A stretch of 64,000 nt of DNA from Promethearchaeota archaeon (GTDB lineage Archaea; Asgardarchaeota; Lokiarchaeia; Sigyniarchaeales; SOKP01): contig JAEOSU010000038.1 in NCBI GenBank assembly GCA_016840165.1, forward strand, positions 25,816 to 89,815, in the 5' to 3' direction. Of this stretch, positions 1 through 8,362 are shown one piece after another. A program made the position numbers and the translations under genes. Below the pieces are notes generated by a model that searched no databases, was not told the origin of the DNA, and saw only the letters and a program-made list of their open reading frames with translations. The number at the start of each line of letters is the position of its first letter. Positions within the stretch are counted from its first letter, which is position 1.

Positions 1-2
1 TA

Positions 3-491
3 TTTTGGATTTGGAATAATTTTTGTTTTCCATGGGCGTCAAATCTCGCATTTAAGCTATGTGATATGAGAGTAGATTATAAAAGTACACTTTTTGATGG
101 GTGGAGCGATTTAGAATTTATATATTATGGCAATAATATGATGATTGGGCAAGGTGCTGTAGTATTATCGAGTGTAATAATCAGAATTGATAATATTGAC
201 TACCTGTTTATAAAAAAAGTAATTATTGGTGACCATGTTGTATTAGGAGGGCATTCGATTGTTGCTCCTGGGACTATCATAGGAAAAGGGACTACTTTAG
301 GGATTTGGGCCGTAACACATATCGGTCAGAGATTAGAACCAAATTACATTTATATTGGGAAACCTGCCCGTAAGTATCAACCAACGGATAAAGCCCGGGA
401 GGAAAGTAAAAAAGTTCTAATTCGAAGATTAGTTGATACAGGGGAAAGGATTCCTTTTGATATTAAATCTCTTGAAAAAGATTCAGATTAG
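3..491 (+). CDS. Hexapeptide-repeat (left-handed beta-helix) acyltransferase, 5'-partial
   Basis: The track starts this ORF at an internal ATG, but the frame is open without a stop back to the window edge, reading FPWASNLAFKLC just before that ATG. The gene therefore begins outside the window. The visible part carries isoleucine/valine-spaced hexapeptide turns (IGDHVVLGGHSIVAPGTIIG) and ends with IGKPARKY, the usual close of a left-handed beta-helix acetyl/acyltransferase. Such enzymes move an acyl group from acyl-CoA to a sugar or amino-sugar, often in surface glycan assembly. The acceptor cannot be told. The family is clear; the specific role is not. Confidence 0.8.
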   Translation, partial: FWIWNNFCFPWASNLAFKLCDMRVDYKSTLFDGWSDLEFIYYGNNMMIGQGAVVLSSVIIRIDNIDYLFIKKVIIGDHVVLGGHSIVAPGTIIGKGTTLGIWAVTHIGQRLEPNYIYIGKPARKYQPTDKAREESKKVLIRRLVDTGERIPFDIKSLEKDSD

Positions 492-508
492 AATTAATAT
501 TAATAGTA

Positions 509-1216
509 TTATTCTATTTTAAAATAACTTTTAGCTTTTTTATGTTTAAACCATATTATGGATATTGAAGCGATTATTGTGGCAAATAAAAAAAAATTAC
601 CAAAGGGAACAACCACCACGACTTCTGATTCTACTAATTCCCATCGAAATATAGTGGTCTTATTAGTGATCTTTTCGATAAGTGTGGAAATGCCATTTGA
701 GTTATAGGTGATTTCCACGGTAGTGGTATTTTGATAATCTAAGAGGAGCGTAGAATTAATGAACGAATAATTAAGAGGTCCTGAGCTTTCAAGAGCATCA
801 CCAATCAAAGTTAAATTCACTGGTGTAGGAACAATAAGAGGTAAGGCATCTTGATATGCAATTTCTGACCAATTAAGATAATTTTGTGAAAAATTATATG
901 CCATATAAAACGTGTTTTCTTTTTCATAAATCCATACGAAATTGTGATAATAAGCTAAGGTATAATTTACAATGAGACAATTGGGTCCATCAGACCAAGT
1001 ATCATTATATATGTCAGTAACCGTGAACCTTATATAGGGAAAACCAGTATAAGGAGATTCAGTAGCATTTAAAGTCTCCCAACGTAGACTCTCTCCCTGT
1101 TCTAATGGAAATGTTGAGTCATAAATCGTAATTTGGCCGAGAGAAAGGGGACTAATGCCAATTCTTATTAAGAGGGTAAAGATCAAGGCTATAGTGATAA
1201 ATTTCCAAGTTCTCAT
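509..1216 (-). CDS. Secreted, membrane-anchored surface protein
   Basis: A 235-aa protein with an N-terminal hydrophobic signal segment (about residues 6-28), an extracellular beta-rich region with many N-x-S/T sites, and a C-terminal membrane segment (about 200-223) followed by lysines (FKHKKAKS). This is a type I topology with a tail anchor. The stretch VPTPVNLTLIGDAL resembles VPTPVNSFYFGEDI in the 801-aa surface protein at 56585, so the two probably share a module. I do not recognise a function. It is convergent with the acyltransferase fragment, with a short gap. Confidence 0.65.
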   Translation of the reverse strand: MRTWKFITIALIFTLLIRIGISPLSLGQITIYDSTFPLEQGESLRWETLNATESPYTGFPYIRFTVTDIYNDTWSDGPNCLIVNYTLAYYHNFVWIYEKENTFYMAYNFSQNYLNWSEIAYQDALPLIVPTPVNLTLIGDALESSGPLNYSFINSTLLLDYQNTTTVEITYNSNGISTLIEKITNKTTIFRWELVESEVVVVVPFGNFFLFATIIASISIIWFKHKKAKSYFKIE

Positions 1217-1373
1217 AATAAACTAAAATATAATTATAATTTGATTTTTTTAAGTCTATCTGATTGTAATAATCATATCAATATATTACTTTTAAATCTA
1301 AACATATTTAATCCCAACAAATTAATTATCAGATATATTATGTTAAGAAAGAAAAAAAAGGTAAATTATGATT

Positions 1374-2777
1374 TTACATTCGTTCCATTTCTTGTAGCTT
1401 TTTATGCTTTTTATCATGGAGAATAAGGATCTCTTTTCTAATATTGTCCCAGTACTCTCCTCTTATCGGATAGAATTTGAGTATCAACGCGGATAATAGC
1501 AGTGCTATTCCAGGAATAAGTAATGTGAATGATCGAATAGATAAAAATGCTTCAAATGGTTGGTTGAGATTAGGTGGGTTATTTCCAACTCTAGGTATAA
1601 ATCCGGATAAGTTAAGTAATAATGTAGGTATAATAATAGCTATACTTTGTGCTGGTTTAGTTACTAAAGCATTAATTCCGAAAAAAGCTGCTTCTCGACG
1701 TACGCCAGTCTTTAGCTCATCTTCATCAATAGTTTGAGCAAATAATAGATCGTTAAAAATTAATGGTCCAACGAAACCAATTCCCGCAATAAGTAAACAA
1801 ATATAGACAGATTCAGCTAATAAATATGAGAAGAAGAACGCAGCAATTAAGCTTACCCCACCAATAACTAAAAGAATTTGATCACTTTTCACCACACCCC
1901 ATTTTTTAGCCAATCGAGGTGTAAACCATATTCCGATTAACAGAGGAATGAAAATAAAAACCAATAGAATCAAAGATGATTGTTGAACGATATAGTCTGC
2001 TAACCAGAATACCGCACTAAGAATACTGGACTGAAAGAATATTACCATAAAGTTTGCCGTTATAAGAATAAGAAAGGATTTACTTTTGAAGGTGTATTTT
2101 AAAGCTTCAATTAATCCAAGAGGTTCATCTACTTTAGTAAATTCAGGTCGTTCTTTAAACTTATAGGTAGTAATGATTATTGCTATCGATCCAATTATAC
2201 CTACTACTATCATTGAGATAAGTAGTAATTCCCTTGAGATATTACGAAATAGTTCTGGTATAATAAATCCTAAAATCATCCCTATTAGGTTAAAGAAAGA
2301 AGCAAAAACTTTTAATTTATTTCTCTCGGGTTCATCCTCCGTTATCTCTGGTAGAAGAGCAGAATAAACAAGAAATACTATTGTATATGCTGTATCATAA
2401 AGACAAGTAGTAATCACCATCCAAATAAAAACCGCCCAAACCCCACTAGTTATATCGGGTGAGAACCAAATTAAAACGAAAGTCAATCCTAAAAATGGAG
2501 CTGTATATCGCATGAATGGTATACGTCTTCCTTTTCGCGCTCTCGAGCGATCTGAGAGAATACCAAATATTGGATCATTAAATGCGTTAACTAATAGAAA
2601 TATGATTTGAATATAAAATACAACTATTCCTTCACTTGAAAGTCCTAGATAATCATTATAGAAGATATTTATTAATGCCGCATAAATTCCATTTATTAAA
2701 GCCCCTCCAAAACTCGCAGATGCCCAATAAGCTCGCTCTTTTGGTGAGAATTTTGGTGCTTCTAATGTTGTTTCCAT
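1374..2777 (-). CDS. GPH-family (MFS) sugar/cation symporter
   Basis: A 467-aa polytopic membrane protein with about 12 hydrophobic segments. The family signature FNDPIFGILSDRSR followed by RKGRR lies between the second and third membrane segments, as in glycoside-pentoside-hexuronide:cation symporters (MelB/MFS_2). A second conserved loop reads DEDELKTGVRRE in the C-terminal half. It likely moves a sugar, glycoside or related solute with Na+ or H+; the substrate cannot be read. A paralogue of almost identical length lies at 16954-18360. The gene is divergent from gpmA. Confidence 0.88.
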   Translation of the reverse strand: METTLEAPKFSPKERAYWASASFGGALINGIYAALINIFYNDYLGLSSEGIVVFYIQIIFLLVNAFNDPIFGILSDRSRARKGRRIPFMRYTAPFLGLTFVLIWFSPDITSGVWAVFIWMVITTCLYDTAYTIVFLVYSALLPEITEDEPERNKLKVFASFFNLIGMILGFIIPELFRNISRELLLISMIVVGIIGSIAIIITTYKFKERPEFTKVDEPLGLIEALKYTFKSKSFLILITANFMVIFFQSSILSAVFWLADYIVQQSSLILLVFIFIPLLIGIWFTPRLAKKWGVVKSDQILLVIGGVSLIAAFFFSYLLAESVYICLLIAGIGFVGPLIFNDLLFAQTIDEDELKTGVRREAAFFGINALVTKPAQSIAIIIPTLLLNLSGFIPRVGNNPPNLNQPFEAFLSIRSFTLLIPGIALLLSALILKFYPIRGEYWDNIRKEILILHDKKHKKLQEMERM

Positions 2778-2954
2778 TTTATTATCTCACTTTTTTTATA
2801 AATTATTGTATGGATTATTATTTGAGTTTTGAACTTTAAAAGATTTTCTTTTATAAAATCAACTACTAGCTTATCTATATATGATATAGTAAAATTATTT
2901 AATTTAATAAGAGTTAATTGATCTTAACAATAATTTTTAGATGATTAATGAAGA

Positions 2955-3701
2955 ATGAAGAAACTCGTCTTATTACGGCATGGAGAGAGTATCTGGAATA
3001 AAGAGAATAGGTTTACAGGATGGACTGATGTTGATTTATCAGAAAAAGGTATTGAGGAAGCAAAAAAAGCAGGAAGGATACTCAAAAAAGAAGGATATAC
3101 TTTTGATGTTGCTTATACTTCAGTATTAAAACGAGGAATACGAACATTATGGATTGTACTAGATGAGATGGATTTGATGTGGATCCCAGTCTATCGATCT
3201 TGGAGGCTTAATGAACGCCATTACGGTGCATTACAAGGCCTCAATAAAAAAGAATTAGCGGAAAAAATTGGTGAAGACGAAGTACAAATTCTTAGAAGGA
3301 GTTATGATGTTCCTCCACCACCACTTAAAACCTCTGATCCACGTTATCCTGGAAATGATCCACGATATGCAGATCTTAGTCGACAAGAAATTCCTTTGAC
3401 TGAATGTCTAAAGGATACTGTTGAGCGATTTTTACCCTATTGGCAGGAAGTTATTGTCCCTACTATCAAAGAGGGTAAAAAGGTATTAATATCGGCTCAT
3501 GGAAACAGTCTTCGTGCTCTTGTAAAATATTTGGATAATATGACGGAAGATAAGATTATTAAACTCAACATTCCTACCGGAATTCCACTTATTTATGAAT
3601 TAAATGATGACGATCTTAAACCAATTAGACATTATTACCTTGGAGATCCAGAAGAAATAGAACAGGCAATATCCTCAGTAGAAGATCAAGGAAAAGCATG
3701 A
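2955..3701 (+). CDS. gpmA: 2,3-bisphosphoglycerate-dependent phosphoglycerate mutase
   Basis: A 248-aa histidine-phosphatase-superfamily enzyme interconverting 3- and 2-phosphoglycerate in glycolysis/gluconeogenesis. The N-terminus has the phospho-acceptor motif LRHGES (H9), followed by [15 protein letters not shown]. The acid/base glutamate is in [13 protein letters not shown] and the second catalytic histidine in [11 protein letters not shown]. Length matches bacterial dPGM (about 230-250 aa). Many archaea use the cofactor-independent enzyme instead, so this copy may be of bacterial origin; that is inference. It is divergent from the GPH transporter, with about 180 bp of AT-rich DNA between. 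Confidence 0.95.
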   Translation: MKKLVLLRHGESIWNKENRFTGWTDVDLSEKGIEEAKKAGRILKKEGYTFDVAYTSVLKRGIRTLWIVLDEMDLMWIPVYRSWRLNERHYGALQGLNKKELAEKIGEDEVQILRRSYDVPPPPLKTSDPRYPGNDPRYADLSRQEIPLTECLKDTVERFLPYWQEVIVPTIKEGKKVLISAHGNSLRALVKYLDNMTEDKIIKLNIPTGIPLIYELNDDDLKPIRHYYLGDPEEIEQAISSVEDQGKA

Positions 3702-3737
3702 TAATAACCAACTAGAAACGAAAACGGATTAAAAATA

Positions 3738-4523
3738 ATGAATGTGAAAAAAATAATTAATAATCCAGCCATTTCAAGAACAATATTTTATCCTAGAAAA
3801 GTTCCAATTCCAAGCAACTTAGAATCAAATATTAAACCTTTTGATTTGAAAATAGGATCAAATATAATAATTGGGGGTTATTTTTTTTTGAATGATAACA
3901 CTCTCCCCTCTATATTACTCTTTCATGGAAATGGTGAAGTTGCATTGGAATACTCCTACTTTGCCCCGATGTTTTTTAATTGTGGTGTAAACTTAGCTGT
4001 GGCAGACTTTAGAGGCTATGGTCATAGTAATGATCAGCCTTCTTATACAAGCTTAATTGATGATGCTGTTTTAATCTATAAGAAATTTCAAAATTGGTTA
4101 GATAGTGGTTCATACAACCCCAAAACTTTTGTCTTTGGTAGATCATTAGGAAGTATATGTGCCGCAGAAATTGGCTCAAAAGAGTTAGATCATCTGAGAG
4201 GAATAATTTTTGAAAGCGGATTCGCAAGTACTTATAATCTGATCAAACATTTTGGAATAGATATCCCAACCCTTACACCAGATTTAATAAGTCCTTATTC
4301 AAACGATACTCGAATCCGAAAATTTCATTATCCCACATTAATAATTCATGGCACTTCTGATTTTATCATTCCAACTTCGGAGGGGGAATTAATTTATAAA
4401 AATTTACCTAATGACGTTGAAAAGCAGCTTATTTTAATTGAGGGTGCCACACATAACAATATTATTACATTTAAAGAGGAATATTTTGAACCTCTAAAGA
4501 AATTTATCCATAAATATATGTAA
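3738..4523 (+). CDS. Alpha/beta-hydrolase fold protein
   Basis: A 261-aa cytosolic hydrolase with no signal peptide. The oxyanion region reads FHGNGE (near residue 60). The nucleophile elbow is GRSLGS (Ser about 136), the acid is probably Asp in HGTSDFIIP (about 208), and the base is His in GATHNN (about 238). ESGFAS after the nucleophile is typical of the BEM46/FrsA-like branch. The substrate (ester, peptide or lipid) cannot be predicted. It lies 36 bp after gpmA on the same strand and may be co-transcribed, without an obvious pathway link. Confidence 0.85.
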   Translation: MNVKKIINNPAISRTIFYPRKVPIPSNLESNIKPFDLKIGSNIIIGGYFFLNDNTLPSILLFHGNGEVALEYSYFAPMFFNCGVNLAVADFRGYGHSNDQPSYTSLIDDAVLIYKKFQNWLDSGSYNPKTFVFGRSLGSICAAEIGSKELDHLRGIIFESGFASTYNLIKHFGIDIPTLTPDLISPYSNDTRIRKFHYPTLIIHGTSDFIIPTSEGELIYKNLPNDVEKQLILIEGATHNNIITFKEEYFEPLKKFIHKYM

Positions 4524-4594
4524 AAAGCCTAATTTTGAATTCTTCATTTTGGATTTTTAGTTTATTTATTTATTAATTGTCTTATGGGAGAAAC

Positions 4595-4607
4595 ATTTAT
4601 ATATAAG
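4595..4607 (+). promoter_or_regulatory. Putative TATA box for the small membrane protein gene
   Basis: ATTTATATATAAG fits an archaeal TATA box. A start of transcription about 25 bp downstream would leave a 5' leader of roughly 40 nt before the ATG at 4668. No BRE was assigned with confidence. Confidence 0.4.
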
Positions 4608-4667
4608 AGCAAATAGCTTATTGTAACTCGAAATCTAATTAAATAATATATAAAGTGATCAATTAAA

Positions 4668-5063
4668 ATGGCAGGACAAATCTCTAAACAATTAAAAATA
4701 TTGTTTCTTGTACATTTTTTTGTATGCATCATTCTGGGATTAGTCTTTTTAATCTTTGTTGAATCATTTACAGATTTAATTCAATGGCCTAATGTAGATC
4801 CGGTGGCTGGGCGATTACTAGGTGCTTCGTTGTTAGCATTTTCTACAAGCTCCCTACTTGCATGGAGAGAAACAGAATGGTTGAAAGTGAAACTCATTGT
4901 CCAGATGGAAATAGTATGGTGTGCTGTTGGATCTATAGTGCTTTTAATATGTGTTTTCACGCCCATTTTTTTACTCCCCTTTTTCACATGGGTGTTCATC
5001 GTTCTACTTCTATTTTTCCTTATTGTATTCGTCTGGTTCTACTTTCAACAAGAAAAGGATTAA
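4668..5063 (+). CDS. Small four-helix membrane protein, unknown function
   Basis: A 131-aa protein with four predicted membrane helices (about residues 10-32, 45-65, 75-97 and 100-126) and short loops. The second loop holds WPNVDPVAGRLLGASLLAF, reminiscent of DUF4345-like small membrane proteins, but I do not claim the family. An archaeal-like TATA element lies at about 4595-4607, some 60 bp upstream of the ATG. A T-rich tract follows the stop. Probably monocistronic. Confidence 0.6.
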   Translation: MAGQISKQLKILFLVHFFVCIILGLVFLIFVESFTDLIQWPNVDPVAGRLLGASLLAFSTSSLLAWRETEWLKVKLIVQMEIVWCAVGSIVLLICVFTPIFLLPFFTWVFIVLLLFFLIVFVWFYFQQEKD

Positions 5064-5084
5064 TTTGACTTAAAATTTAATAAA

Positions 5085-5117
5085 TTTTTTTATTTTTTTC
5101 CTTTAATATCCTTTTTT
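5085..5117 (+). terminator. T-rich archaeal-type terminator
   Basis: Runs of seven, seven and six T, interrupted by a few other bases, follow directly after the 131-aa gene. T-tracts on the non-template strand are the usual archaeal termination signal. There is no strong hairpin. Confidence 0.45.
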
Positions 5118-5226
5118 CGATTATATTAATCATTGGACTAAGAATCCTTTTAGTACTAAATAACATTTTGAAATCTTGAACAAGAATAAGATCAGTATGA
5201 AATTAAAAGGGAGTTGATATGATAAA

Positions 5227-5511
5227 ATGAATTACTGCCCCAATTGTGGAGCTAACTTGAAACATTTTGTAAATTTAGAACCAAATTTTTGTCCTAAGTG
5301 TGGAGTTAGATTAATAAAAAAAAATAAATACTGCTCAATTCGCATTCAATGTGCAATTTGCCATGAATATGTAGAAATTAATGCGAAAAAAATTATCTGT
5401 TCTTATTGTGGGAGCTCCTTCCATGAATCATGTGTTCGTAGATGGATTTTACAACATAATTCTTGTCCTTTATGTCAAAATATATATATTATTCCCAAAT
5501 CTAAAAGCTAA
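5227..5511 (+). CDS. Zinc-ribbon plus RING/treble-clef zinc finger protein
   Basis: A 94-aa protein made of two zinc modules. The first (residues 3-30) is a ribbon, NYCPNCG ... FCPKCG. The second (about 40-86) reads CAIC ... CSYC-GSSFHESC ... WI ... CPLC, a cross-brace spacing like RING or prokaryotic RING (Prok-RING) domains. A tryptophan sits before the last CxxC pair, as in many E2-binding RINGs. Asgard archaea encode ubiquitin systems, so an E3-like adaptor role is possible but inferred; no E1, E2 or ubiquitin gene lies nearby. A general protein-binding zinc module is equally possible. Confidence 0.7.
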   Translation: MNYCPNCGANLKHFVNLEPNFCPKCGVRLIKKNKYCSIRIQCAICHEYVEINAKKIICSYCGSSFHESCVRRWILQHNSCPLCQNIYIIPKSKS

Positions 5512-5560
5512 GTTCCTTAAGATTTCAAATTCTATTTTCTTTAAATAATACCTAATTCTA

Positions 5561-6028
5561 TTAGATAAAAAAACCCTTAACAATTAGAATTGCCCCAATA
5601 TTTATTAAAATTAGTGCAACGCTTTCAATTGCTATTAGATCGATAATTCCTCCAATTAAATTGACAATGAGTCCTATAACTACTATAATTATCCCTAAAA
5701 AAAACCATTGTATTCTTCTTTTAGTTTCTCCTTCTGTTTTTCCAGTAATGATTGCATATTTGTATAAGACATAGATAAGCAATCCTACTCTGCTTATATT
5801 TACAAATGCATGCCAAATATCAGGAGTTATTGTATTGATAACTCCCTGTTCATATAACACTGGATCTGGATATGGTCTCCAGATAAAGTATCCGAAACTT
5901 AAAATTACCAAGATAATTATCATAATTCCTAAATATTTTAGATTTAATGCCACTTTTTGGGATTTTTCCAATATAAGAACAGTCATTATCAGAGAGATAG
6001 AGACGTTCCGTGAAGCAAAATTAACCAA
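5561..6028 (-). CDS. C-terminal half of a polytopic membrane protein, apparently 5'-truncated
   Basis: A 155-aa ORF with four hydrophobic segments. Its second half matches the pattern of the 238-aa protein at 9490: TEGETKRRIQWFFLG here versus SSGELKRKFLYLSLG there, followed by the same run of two helices and a final glycine-containing hydrophobic end. By that comparison about 110 N-terminal residues (three helices) are missing. The first ~40 codons, overlapping the TIR gene on the other strand, do not look like membrane protein and are probably not original coding sequence. Possibly a pseudogene. Confidence 0.55.
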   Translation of the reverse strand: MVNFASRNVSISLIMTVLILEKSQKVALNLKYLGIMIIILVILSFGYFIWRPYPDPVLYEQGVINTITPDIWHAFVNISRVGLLIYVLYKYAIITGKTEGETKRRIQWFFLGIIIVVIGLIVNLIGGIIDLIAIESVALILINIGAILIVKGFFI

Positions 6029-7541
6029 TAAAATCTTTGATTTAATCCCAAATTATGATCTATGTATAGTAATTCATTCAAAGGAACATCCATTATTGTA
6101 TTACCAAACAGCAATTGCTAAAGCTGCGGGCAAACCTCTTATTTTTTTGAAGGCAAAAGCAGAATCTTTATCATTCCATCTCAATCAAGAATTCAAGGTA
6201 GATTATGATCCTAACGATTTATCTGAAGAAAATGTTGAGGATATTATTAAAAATCTAATTACTAGAGTCAAAGATATTGAAATGAATGATTGGGAGGCTC
6301 TCCAACCATTTAGTTTTGAAAAGGTTCAGAAAATTAAAGATTCAATAAAAAATAATGGAATAAAAAAATGTTCCGTAATTGGACCTTTTGGGCAGGAAGG
6401 ATCAGAGATCAAGGAACATATTAACAGCGTAATTGACTATATAATTAAGCCAGGATTGAAAAAATTTGGTTTAATTCCATTTACAATTAATGATTTACTG
6501 TCAACTCTTGCTTCATCGAAACCAGGGTTACTTTCTGAGCGAAAGTCTAGATTACTATCTGAAGATACCCTTAGATTATTATCAGGACAAGTTTATAAAG
6601 CAATTTTAACAACTAATCTATGCATTGCGATCTTAACCTTCCCAGATCCATCCGTATTTTATGAATTAGGTATGGCACATTTTGAATCTCGTCCAGTTAT
6701 TAAATTAATGGATAAAGAGACCTATAAAAATTATCCTTTTGTTCTACGAAAAAAGAAAGATCTTATTCTCTACAATTATCAATATTTATCGCTAGAAAGC
6801 ATCTTTTATGACAAAACTTACACAAAACAGATTGTTAATTATATTAAGGACTTAGAAGCTAAAGACTGGAGAGTTGAGAATTTTCGATTTAAAGATCTCG
6901 TTATAAAAAATGAATTTAAGAAATATATTAAGAATATAATAGCAAAAACACATAGAGAAATAAAGTTTGACAGTTTGGTTTACAAAACAGGTTTAGAACC
7001 TTATATAGTTGAAAAATTGGTTGAGAAAATGATCCTCAAGAGAGAACTAAATGCTGAAATCATTAAAAATAAAGTAATTTTCAGACAATCTGATGTTAAT
7101 TCTGTTAGTTCAGCTCCTACTATATTGAATAGCAAAAAGTTTTTAATTTTCATTAGCTACGCAACTAAAGATGCTGATTGGTTTAAAATCAGAGAAGTTT
7201 CAAAAGTATTAACTTCCTATAATGAGATAGAAAATGTTCTTTATTGGCAAGAAGATATGAAAGATAATATTTTTGAATATATGGATCTGAATTTAGGTAA
7301 ATGTGATGTTATGCTCTTGTTTTGTTCTCCTAATGCTTTAAAATCAAAACCAGTAATAAAAGAATGGACGGCAGCTGACAGCATGGAAATACCAATCATT
7401 CCCATATTTTTCAGTCCGGACCATATACCCCCACTTTTAAAGTCTAGGTTAGGCGTTCAATTTATCCCTTTTGAGTTTGAAGAGAATGTAAATAAAATTT
7501 ATAAATTAATTATTAAAAAATGTGAACAAAACAGTCAGTAA
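5835..7541 (+). CDS. TIR-domain protein with duplicated NDT-like domains, apparently 5'-truncated
   Basis: A 568-aa ORF. Residues about 178-330 form a nucleoside-deoxyribosyltransferase-like or TIR-like fold: CSVIGPFGQE, then VFYELGMAHFESRPVIKL. Residues about 70-165 repeat the second half of that domain (YDLCIVIHSKEHPLLYYQTA ... GKPLIFLKA ... DIEMNDWEAL versus KDLEAKDWRV), but its first half is missing. Residues about 430-560 are a TIR domain (FISYATKD; a candidate catalytic Glu in PVIKEW), so NAD+ cleavage is plausible. The first 40 residues overlap the opposite gene and look non-native. The architecture suggests a stress or defence effector; substrate and trigger are unknown. Confidence 0.75.
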   Translation: MITPCSYNTGSGYGLQIKYPKLKITKIIIIIPKYFRFNATFWDFSNIRTVIIREIETFREAKLTNKIFDLIPNYDLCIVIHSKEHPLLYYQTAIAKAAGKPLIFLKAKAESLSFHLNQEFKVDYDPNDLSEENVEDIIKNLITRVKDIEMNDWEALQPFSFEKVQKIKDSIKNNGIKKCSVIGPFGQEGSEIKEHINSVIDYIIKPGLKKFGLIPFTINDLLSTLASSKPGLLSERKSRLLSEDTLRLLSGQVYKAILTTNLCIAILTFPDPSVFYELGMAHFESRPVIKLMDKETYKNYPFVLRKKKDLILYNYQYLSLESIFYDKTYTKQIVNYIKDLEAKDWRVENFRFKDLVIKNEFKKYIKNIIAKTHREIKFDSLVYKTGLEPYIVEKLVEKMILKRELNAEIIKNKVIFRQSDVNSVSSAPTILNSKKFLIFISYATKDADWFKIREVSKVLTSYNEIENVLYWQEDMKDNIFEYMDLNLGKCDVMLLFCSPNALKSKPVIKEWTAADSMEIPIIPIFFSPDHIPPLLKSRLGVQFIPFEFEENVNKIYKLIIKKCEQNSQ

Positions 7542-7567
7542 TTTAAAGAATAAAAATAAAAAAAAAT

Positions 7568-8209
7568 TTATTTCTTTCTTAACATTAGAATCCCGTTTTC
7601 GAAAAACCAAAACAAGTTAGCAAATAAGAACAGCCATTCTGCAAAACTTTGAAATTCGGGTGCTAATCCGGGATTCACCCGATTTAGGATAAGTAAGATC
7701 AAATACAAGATAAAAAAGGCAACAACAAGAATATTAAATAATACTTGCCATTTTGAAAAGATCTTTACCTTATTTTCTAAAATCGCATAACCAAAAAGAT
7801 ATAAAATCCCTGTAAAGAAGAATACCAATTCAAATATGAAATGATTTGTGTATGCTTCTTCTGTATTAAAAATTGACATCCCCATAATACCTACAGCGGA
7901 TAAAAAAGCAAGTATAAACAGTATCCACGTTCCTTTTTTTGCCAATCCCTTCTCTTGTAAATAAAGTGTAAATCCTAGCATAAAAAGGATGATAAAACAA
8001 GCTGTAATGAACCAAAAAACATTGAAAAAGATATATAATGAATTTGTTGGACCACCTAAATAACTAATATGGGTTTCGAAGAAATTAAAATTTGGATGTA
8101 CCACCATCGCAGGGACAAGTCCTATGAAAAAAACGAGTAAGCCGATAAAGGCAAAATAGCTAGCATTTATTTTGGTATAGATTTTATTAATTAATTCCAT
8201 ATTTCTCAC
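7568..8209 (-). CDS. DUF998-like six-helix membrane protein
   Basis: A 213-aa integral membrane protein with six hydrophobic helices and short loops. The first periplasmic-side loop, HPNFNFFETHISYLGG, is the typical position and flavour of the HPxxxxxxxxSxLG signature in DUF998 proteins. The biochemical role of the family is not established. The ATG lies just inside a divergent or tandem AT-rich spacer; the gene ends 27 bp from the convergent TIR gene. Confidence 0.7.
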   Translation of the reverse strand: MRNMELINKIYTKINASYFAFIGLLVFFIGLVPAMVVHPNFNFFETHISYLGGPTNSLYIFFNVFWFITACFIILFMLGFTLYLQEKGLAKKGTWILFILAFLSAVGIMGMSIFNTEEAYTNHFIFELVFFFTGILYLFGYAILENKVKIFSKWQVLFNILVVAFFILYLILLILNRVNPGLAPEFQSFAEWLFLFANLFWFFENGILMLRKK

Positions 8210-8362
8210 TACTTTTGTAGTAAAGTTATTTTATAATTTGATATATCTTATTTCTTTAAAGTTGTATTTATATCTATAATATCCTTAATTAATTAATAGA
8301 TAGCAATCTCAAGAAAAAACAGTTTTGATAAAAGAATTAAAATAATTGAAATTTAGAAAAAG

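Noticed and set aside
1241-1426. 61-aa plus-strand ORF
   Set aside because: It overlaps the 3' end of the GPH transporter, has AT-driven composition, and shows no domain or SD.
5835-5960. First ~40 residues of the TIR ORF as real protein
   Set aside because: They lie opposite the membrane-protein frame, show AT-driven Lys/Ile composition and do not continue the repeated domain, so they are probably antisense read-through.
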